Positions 6,227 to 10,751 of a stretch of DNA of 10,751 nucleotides are shown in pieces. Where the stretch lies: contig JAYYZV010000025.1 of the NCBI GenBank assembly GCA_036339975.1, forward strand, positions 1 through 10,751, given 5' to 3'. Source of the DNA: UBA830 sp036339975 (GTDB lineage Bacteria > Pseudomonadota > Alphaproteobacteria > MPNO01 > UBA830). Position 1 is the stretch's first letter; the number at the start of each line of letters is the position of its first letter. The position numbers and the translations under genes are program-made. A model generated the notes under the pieces. That model worked only from the letters and a program-made list of their open reading frames with translations. It had not been told where the DNA came from and ran no database searches.

Positions 6227-8497
6227 CTAGTCCACCCCCGTATCGGAGATCTTCTCAGCTTCTTTCTGTTCGAATAGCGGAATCGTGACTGCGACGCGGG
6301 CGCCGCGTTCTTTTCGGTCCTCCAACCTAAGCCGCGCACCGTGTTCTTCCAAGATGGTTTTGACGATCGCAAGCCCAAGTCCTGTGCCTTTGGCACGCGT
6401 AGTGACGTAGGGTTCAGTCAGACGATCGAGTGCATCCGGCGGGAGCCCCTTGCCATTATCCAGGACCTCAATCTTTGCCTCTTCGTTGACTGCAGTTAAC
6501 CTGACCGTAACCTCACCATCGAACGTCTCTGTATCGTCATTTTCCTGCTTGCGACCTTCTATGGCGTCAAGGGCATTCTGGAGAAGATTAGTCATGACTT
6601 GAGAGAGCTGACGCGCATCAGACATTATCCAGAGGGGGGTATCGGGAAACTCCAATTCGAACCGGACCCCCGGATGAGCACTTCGCGGAAGCACCACTGC
6701 CTCTCGACATACTTCGACAAGATTAGTTACCGCCATTTCAGGCCGCGGCATACGAGCAAAGGACGAAAACTCGTCCACCATACGACCGATGTCGCCCACC
6801 TGACGTATAATGGTGTCGGTACAATTAGAGAATGTATCTGGGTCAGTGGTGATTTCGGACAAATATTTTCGCCGGAGCCTCTCGGCAGATAGCTGGATCG
6901 GCGTCAAAGGGTTCTTTATTTCGTGTGCAATACGACGTGCAACATCCGACCAAGCTGCCTTTCGTTGCGCTGAGACCAGCTCGGTGATGTCGTCAAAGGT
7001 TACGACAAAACCCACAATTTTCGCCGACACCATGTCAGCTGCTACACGTACAAATAAGGTACTCGGGCGATCATCTCTTTCGATAGAGATCTGGGCTTCT
7101 ACTAGAGAATTTGGTCTCACCGTCGTACTGCTGATCAGGTCTCCGAACTCAGGCACAACGTCTCCGATCATATTTCCGATCTCGTTATTCAGGTCAACCG
7201 ACAATAGCGAGTTCGCGGATCTGTTAGCGAGATTTATACGGCCGTTGTGGTCCAACCCGATCACACCCGCCGATACGCCAGCTAGCACTGTCTCGATAAA
7301 GTGCCTCCGTTCATCGAGCTTTCGGTTGGCCTGAACCAGCTCGTGACGCTGACCCTGCAATTGATCAGTCATACGATTGAACGCTCTGCTGAGCAGCCCG
7401 AGTTCATCCGAGTTCGGCGCTTCCTGAACACGGGTCGACAAATCGCCTGCCCGCACCCGTTCCGCCGCCGATGCCAAGTCCGATATGGGCCGAGAAAGCC
7501 TGTTCGCGAAAACTAACCCAATCCAAATTGCAACAAACAACAGCAGCAGGCCAACCAAGATGAATATCATCGCGAAAGTGATTTCGATTGTCGATCTACG
7601 CCCTTCTATCTCTTCGTATTCACGGGCAGCCCTTTGTGTTTTTTCGATATGCTCGAGAACGTTGGGCTCGACGTATCGGCCTACGTAAAGGAATGCGTCG
7701 ACGAGCCTATCCAGTTTGATAACCGCACGCAGACGGTCGTCGGTTTCACTGGTCAATACCACGACCTCACCCTTCCGGGCCCGACCAATTACATCAAGCG
7801 AGACAGGCTCGCGGTCAAGAACAAAGCCAAGGCTCCATTGAGCCAAAACCCTGCCTGTCCCGTCAAAAATATATATCTCACTCAGGTTCCGAATCATCCC
7901 TTGTGCCGCCAGAAGGCGTCGGAATTGCCGGGGACTACCATCAAGCAGCGGCAGTGCTCGATCCATATCCCGCGCCATCGATAAAACATCACCTCTAATA
8001 ACTTGCTGATGCTCTTTTAAGTATGCGTCCGCAACGGCTCGGGAATCGATAATCGCTGTGCGCACGCGTTCGCTGAACCAGTTTTCCATACCGTAGTTAA
8101 AGAAAAAGGCAGAGAATGCGGACACTACAATTGCCGGGGCAAGCGCGATCAAGCTAAATAGCACGACCAAACGCGTGTGAAGGCGGGAACCAACCTGTCC
8201 CCGACGACGCTCTATCCACAGCCCGACGAGCTTTCGGGCGACAACTAGCCCTAACAACAGAAAAACCACCAGGTCAATCTGTAGCAAGATTAAAATTGTA
8301 CGTGTATCCGCGCCGAGAGGCGACGTACCGGTAATCGCGGCATAGGTCGCAAACGCAGCCGCAAGCGCAACGACGGTGAGAAGGATTGCCAGCCTGCGGG
8401 CCAAGCTATACCGGTCATTCAGTGCCGAGAGCCGTGCATAGACGGCCGACGCCCGGGATATAGGCGGCTTCTCTATGGATCTTTCCGCTTCTGCCAC
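6227..8497 (-). CDS. ntrY: Membrane sensor histidine kinase NtrY
   Basis: A 756-residue inner-membrane histidine kinase that should phosphorylate NtrX. Hydrophobic segments lie near 36-56, 68-88 and 107-133, then an extracytoplasmic region of about 170 residues (134-305) and a last transmembrane helix (308-332). HAMP follows (about 330-385), then a PAS domain (about 395-510), HisKA with H525 in the H-box RRIAHEIKNPLTP (521-533), and the ATPase domain: N-box NLLQNALDAI (637-646), G1 DNGKG (680-684), G2 GTGLGLA (704-710). Length and order fit the NtrY family. The start is GTG (8495-8497): an in-frame TAG lies six codons upstream and the next ATG in frame (residue 136) would remove the first membrane helices. 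Only a weak GGA sits upstream. A short out-of-frame ORF (8473-8508) overlaps this start. The gene lies 29 bases after ntrC and 3 bases before ntrX, so co-transcription is expected. Confidence 0.95.
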   Translation of the reverse strand: MAEAERSIEKPPISRASAVYARLSALNDRYSLARRLAILLTVVALAAAFATYAAITGTSPLGADTRTILILLQIDLVVFLLLGLVVARKLVGLWIERRRGQVGSRLHTRLVVLFSLIALAPAIVVSAFSAFFFNYGMENWFSERVRTAIIDSRAVADAYLKEHQQVIRGDVLSMARDMDRALPLLDGSPRQFRRLLAAQGMIRNLSEIYIFDGTGRVLAQWSLGFVLDREPVSLDVIGRARKGEVVVLTSETDDRLRAVIKLDRLVDAFLYVGRYVEPNVLEHIEKTQRAAREYEEIEGRRSTIEITFAMIFILVGLLLLFVAIWIGLVFANRLSRPISDLASAAERVRAGDLSTRVQEAPNSDELGLLSRAFNRMTDQLQGQRHELVQANRKLDERRHFIETVLAGVSAGVIGLDHNGRINLANRSANSLLSVDLNNEIGNMIGDVVPEFGDLISSTTVRPNSLVEAQISIERDDRPSTLFVRVAADMVSAKIVGFVVTFDDITELVSAQRKAAWSDVARRIAHEIKNPLTPIQLSAERLRRKYLSEITTDPDTFSNCTDTIIRQVGDIGRMVDEFSSFARMPRPEMAVTNLVEVCREAVVLPRSAHPGVRFELEFPDTPLWIMSDARQLSQVMTNLLQNALDAIEGRKQENDDTETFDGEVTVRLTAVNEEAKIEVLDNGKGLPPDALDRLTEPYVTTRAKGTGLGLAIVKTILEEHGARLRLEDRKERGARVAVTIPLFEQKEAEKISDTGVD

Positions 8498-8526
8498 ATC
8501 AAGTCCATTTAGCTATCGATAATTGG

Positions 8527-9966
8527 TTACCGCCCACCACGAATAACCTCTATATCAAGTTCACGGATCTTCTTTCTCAGCGTATTTCGGTTCAAGCCAA
8601 GGATCTCAGCAGCCCGAATTTGATTACCTCTGGTTGCGTTAAGCGTAAGTTCGATCAGCGGCTCCTCAATTTCCCGCAGAACCCTCATATATAGTCCGCT
8701 TGAGGGTACTCCCCCTTCAGATTCCGAGAAAGCACGTTTCAGATGCCGATGAACTGCTTCGGAGAGCGTCTCAGCCGCATCATCCCGGCCTAAGTTGTCT
8801 GAAACGTTCCCGGCAAGCTCCTGTCGGACCGTTTGCCCATTTATTGTGTCGTCGCTGTAAAGAGCCGCCAGCCGTTGTATAAGGTTTTCCAACTCGCGGA
8901 CATTACCGTACCATGGGTGATTCATTAGCGACGCCATGGCATCCGGTTCGAGCATCTTGAATGGCAAACCGTTTTCTGCACCGCGAGCGAAGAAATGCTC
9001 AACCAACTCCTGAATATCCTCCTTACGCTCCCGCAGCGGCGGTAATCTTATCGGAACAACGTTCAGCCGATAGTATAGGTCTTCACGAAAGTGCCCCTGA
9101 CGAACCTGTCGCAGCAAATCTCGATGGGTTGCGGCAATGATACGGACATCCGCCTTTATCGGGGTACGTCCGCCAACCGTGCTGTATTCGCCGTCCTGCA
9201 ACACACGAAGAAGTCTTGTTTGCGCATCGAGCGGCATGTCGCCGATTTCGTCGAGGAAAAGCGTTCCGCGCTGAGCCTGCTCAAACCTACCTATCCCTCG
9301 GGTAGTCGCACCGGTGAAGGCGCCCCGCTCATGCCCGAAGAGCTCAGCCTCAACCAAATCTCGCGGTATGGCGGCCATATTGATAGCGACAAACGGACCG
9401 TTACGGCGTTTGCCATAATCGTGCAACGCCCTGGCGACTAACTCCTTTCCGGTCCCCGATTCTCCATTTACCATCACCGTCAAATCGGTACCCATAAGGC
9501 GCGCCAGAACCCGGTATATGCTTTGCATCGCTGCGGAACGGCCAATGAGAGGCAATGTTTCATCAGCTTCATCCTGAACCATAGGAACCGCCTCAGATTT
9601 ATCACGCATAGCGCGTTCCACCACAGCCATTAGTTCGGACAGATCAAACGGTTTAGGTAAATATTCATATGCACCGCGCTCGTTAGCCTTGACGGCTGTT
9701 AGCAGCGTACTCTGCGCACTCATCACAACTACCTTTAGTTCGGGACGCAACTCCCGTATCCGAAGAACCAGATCGAGCCCATTCTCGTCCGGCATTACAA
9801 TATCAGTGATTACAAGGTCTCCCTCGCCATCGCTCACCCAGGACCAAAGGGTCCGTGCGTTACCCGATACTTTCACATCGTACCCTTCGCGGGTTAAAGC
9901 GCGCTCAAGAACCGTGCGGATCGCCCGGTCATCATCCGCAATAAGAACGGTTGGTGTTTTATTCAT
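8527..9966 (-). CDS. ntrC: Nitrogen regulatory response regulator NtrC (sigma54 activator)
   Basis: A 479-residue enhancer-binding protein that, once phosphorylated by NtrB under nitrogen limitation, activates sigma54 promoters of nitrogen-assimilation genes. The receiver domain spans 1-120: D11/D12, phosphoacceptor D55 (VITDIVMPD), S83, and K105 in PKPF. The AAA+ domain spans about 140-370: Walker A GESGTGKE (168-175), the sigma54-contacting GAFTGA loop (215-220), Walker B TLFLDE (235-240), R294 and R300, and sensor II WYGNVRELEN (352-361). A Fis-type DNA-binding domain lies at the C-terminus, with the helix-turn-helix at about 446-468 (NQIRAAEILGLNRNTLRKKI). All key residues are present and the length is normal. 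The ATG (9964-9966) overlaps the ntrB stop as ATGA and has GGAAG seven bases upstream (9974-9978). The intact GAFTGA loop contrasts with NtrX two genes downstream. Confidence 0.97.
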   Translation of the reverse strand: MNKTPTVLIADDDRAIRTVLERALTREGYDVKVSGNARTLWSWVSDGEGDLVITDIVMPDENGLDLVLRIRELRPELKVVVMSAQSTLLTAVKANERGAYEYLPKPFDLSELMAVVERAMRDKSEAVPMVQDEADETLPLIGRSAAMQSIYRVLARLMGTDLTVMVNGESGTGKELVARALHDYGKRRNGPFVAINMAAIPRDLVEAELFGHERGAFTGATTRGIGRFEQAQRGTLFLDEIGDMPLDAQTRLLRVLQDGEYSTVGGRTPIKADVRIIAATHRDLLRQVRQGHFREDLYYRLNVVPIRLPPLRERKEDIQELVEHFFARGAENGLPFKMLEPDAMASLMNHPWYGNVRELENLIQRLAALYSDDTINGQTVRQELAGNVSDNLGRDDAAETLSEAVHRHLKRAFSESEGGVPSSGLYMRVLREIEEPLIELTLNATRGNQIRAAEILGLNRNTLRKKIRELDIEVIRGGR

Positions 9967-10751
9967 GAGTTAACTTCCGATCCCGGTTCTCCATCCTGAT
10001 ACACCGGCAGGCGAAGCCGGAACTCGGTCCCCGTGTCCGCGGTATCAAATTCAATGATACCTCCATGATCACCAACAACTTTCGCAGCGAACGCCATTCC
10101 GAGTCCCGATCCGTCGGATTTCGATGTAACGAAAGGGTCGAAAAGATTGGCTGCCACATCGGGTAAAATGCCCTTACCGTTGTCAAATACTGTGACGAGC
10201 AACGGCAATTGTACCCGGGTGGTACCCCCGGGAAGCGTCATACGCACGTCGTGTTGGTAAGCCGTACGAAGAACGATTTTTCCATCGTCTGCGGGTGCCG
10301 CTTCGCAGGCGTTTTTGACAACATTCAGCAGGACTTGAATCAACTGATCAGCATTTCCATGAACAGGTGGCAGAGAGGGGTCGTATTCCTCAACAAAGTC
10401 GACGTGCCGGCCGAAACCGGCTTCCGCGACCCGCCGCACCCTATCCAGAACCTGATGTATGTTGACCGCCGAGCGATCAATTGCACCTTCAGAAAAAAGT
10501 CCCATCCGATCCACAAGATCGCAGATGCGATCTGTTTCGTCACAGATCAGTCGAGTGAGCCCGACATCATCCTCGCTCGATACTGACATTTCCAAAAGCT
10601 GCGCCGCGCCGCGGATACCCGATAGCGGGTTTTTTACCTCATGGGCCAGAATTGCGGCTAACCCTGTAACAGACCGCGCAGCATTCCGGTGAGCTATCTT
10701 ACTATTGATCGTTCGCGAAATTGACTGTTCATGAAGGGAAACGACGGTTAG
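9963..10751 (-). CDS. ntrB: Nitrogen regulation sensor kinase NtrB (N-terminus missing)
   Basis: The C-terminal 262 residues of NtrB, the soluble kinase/phosphatase of NtrC, normally controlled by PII proteins. The frame is open to the right edge, and codons before 10595 are real coding sequence: residue 37 of the fragment is the phosphorylated His (codon 10641-10643) in the H-box AILAHEVKNPLSGIRGAAQL. The ATPase domain follows, with N-box NVVKNACEAA (fragment residues 143-152), G1 DNGKG (190-194) and G2 GSGLGMAFA (214-222). Full NtrB proteins have about 350-400 residues, so the missing part should hold the PAS domain. No membrane segment appears in the visible part, which fits a cytoplasmic kinase. 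The stop codon overlaps the ntrC start as ATGA, so the two are translationally coupled. In many alphaproteobacteria a dusB/nifR3-type gene precedes ntrB; that would lie outside the window. Confidence 0.95.
   Translation of the reverse strand, partial: LTVVSLHEQSISRTINSKIAHRNAARSVTGLAAILAHEVKNPLSGIRGAAQLLEMSVSSEDDVGLTRLICDETDRICDLVDRMGLFSEGAIDRSAVNIHQVLDRVRRVAEAGFGRHVDFVEEYDPSLPPVHGNADQLIQVLLNVVKNACEAAPADDGKIVLRTAYQHDVRMTLPGGTTRVQLPLLVTVFDNGKGILPDVAANLFDPFVTSKSDGSGLGMAFAAKVVGDHGGIIEFDTADTGTEFRLRLPVYQDGEPGSEVNS

Noticed and set aside
6810..7334. Plus-strand open frame of 174 codons opposite ntrY.
   Set aside because: Antisense shadow of the PAS and HisKA regions of NtrY. Its low-complexity Ser/Thr-rich product is typical of such shadows.
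10212..10232. CCCGGG...CCCGGG inverted repeat around GGTACC.
   Set aside because: It is inside the ntrB ATPase domain and explained by the codons of an LPGGTTRV segment. A six-base stem within coding sequence is likely chance.

Overview
This window looks like a core chromosomal region of an alphaproteobacterium of moderate GC content. Every convincing gene is on the minus strand, so the window reads right to left. In transcription order: ntrB (5' part missing at the right edge), ntrC, ntrY, ntrX, trkA, a D-amino acid aminotransferase gene (dat), a HAD-family phosphatase gene, hfq, hflX, and the first 27 codons of groES (cut by the left edge). Linkage of ntrBC to ntrYX, with trkA, hfq and hflX just downstream, is typical of Alphaproteobacteria. 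A CIRCE-controlled groES fits that assignment. I cannot name the genus from sequence reading alone.

Layout: 9963-10751 holds the kinase core of NtrB, joined by an ATGA overlap to ntrC (8527-9966). After 29 bases comes ntrY (6227-8497), a membrane sensor kinase that appears to start with GTG. Three bases later comes ntrX (4793-6223), joined by a second ATGA overlap to trkA (3420-4796). Eleven bases later comes dat (2554-3408), whose stop codon overlaps the likely start of the HAD gene (1902-2561). A 116-base gap precedes hfq (1516-1785), and hflX (207-1562) begins inside hfq. Between hflX and groES lies a well-formed promoter plus CIRCE operator (132-188). No stretch above 300 bases lacks a gene. 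I see no RNA gene, mobile element, CRISPR array or long repeat.

How the genes work together: NtrB/NtrC is the cytoplasmic nitrogen-status two-component pair. NtrY/NtrX is a second, membrane-anchored pair, probably reading an envelope or redox/nitrogen-related cue. NtrC carries the sigma54-contacting GAFTGA loop; NtrX does not, which suggests a different mode of promoter control. TrkA gates K+ uptake, Dat interconverts D-amino acids and 2-oxo acids, and the HAD protein probably hydrolyses a small phosphorylated metabolite. Hfq (sRNA chaperone) and HflX (ribosome-associated GTPase) act after transcription. The tight spacings from ntrB to the HAD gene suggest one transcript, hfq-hflX may have its own promoter, and groES clearly has one.

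Assessment: this is mostly a conserved housekeeping and regulatory locus, and I found no credible new system. The points most worth a second look are the groES promoter/CIRCE geometry, the hfq/hflX reading-frame overlap that covers the whole acidic Hfq tail, the missing GAFTGA loop in NtrX, the HAD gene between dat and hfq, and the weak translation starts of ntrY and hflX.
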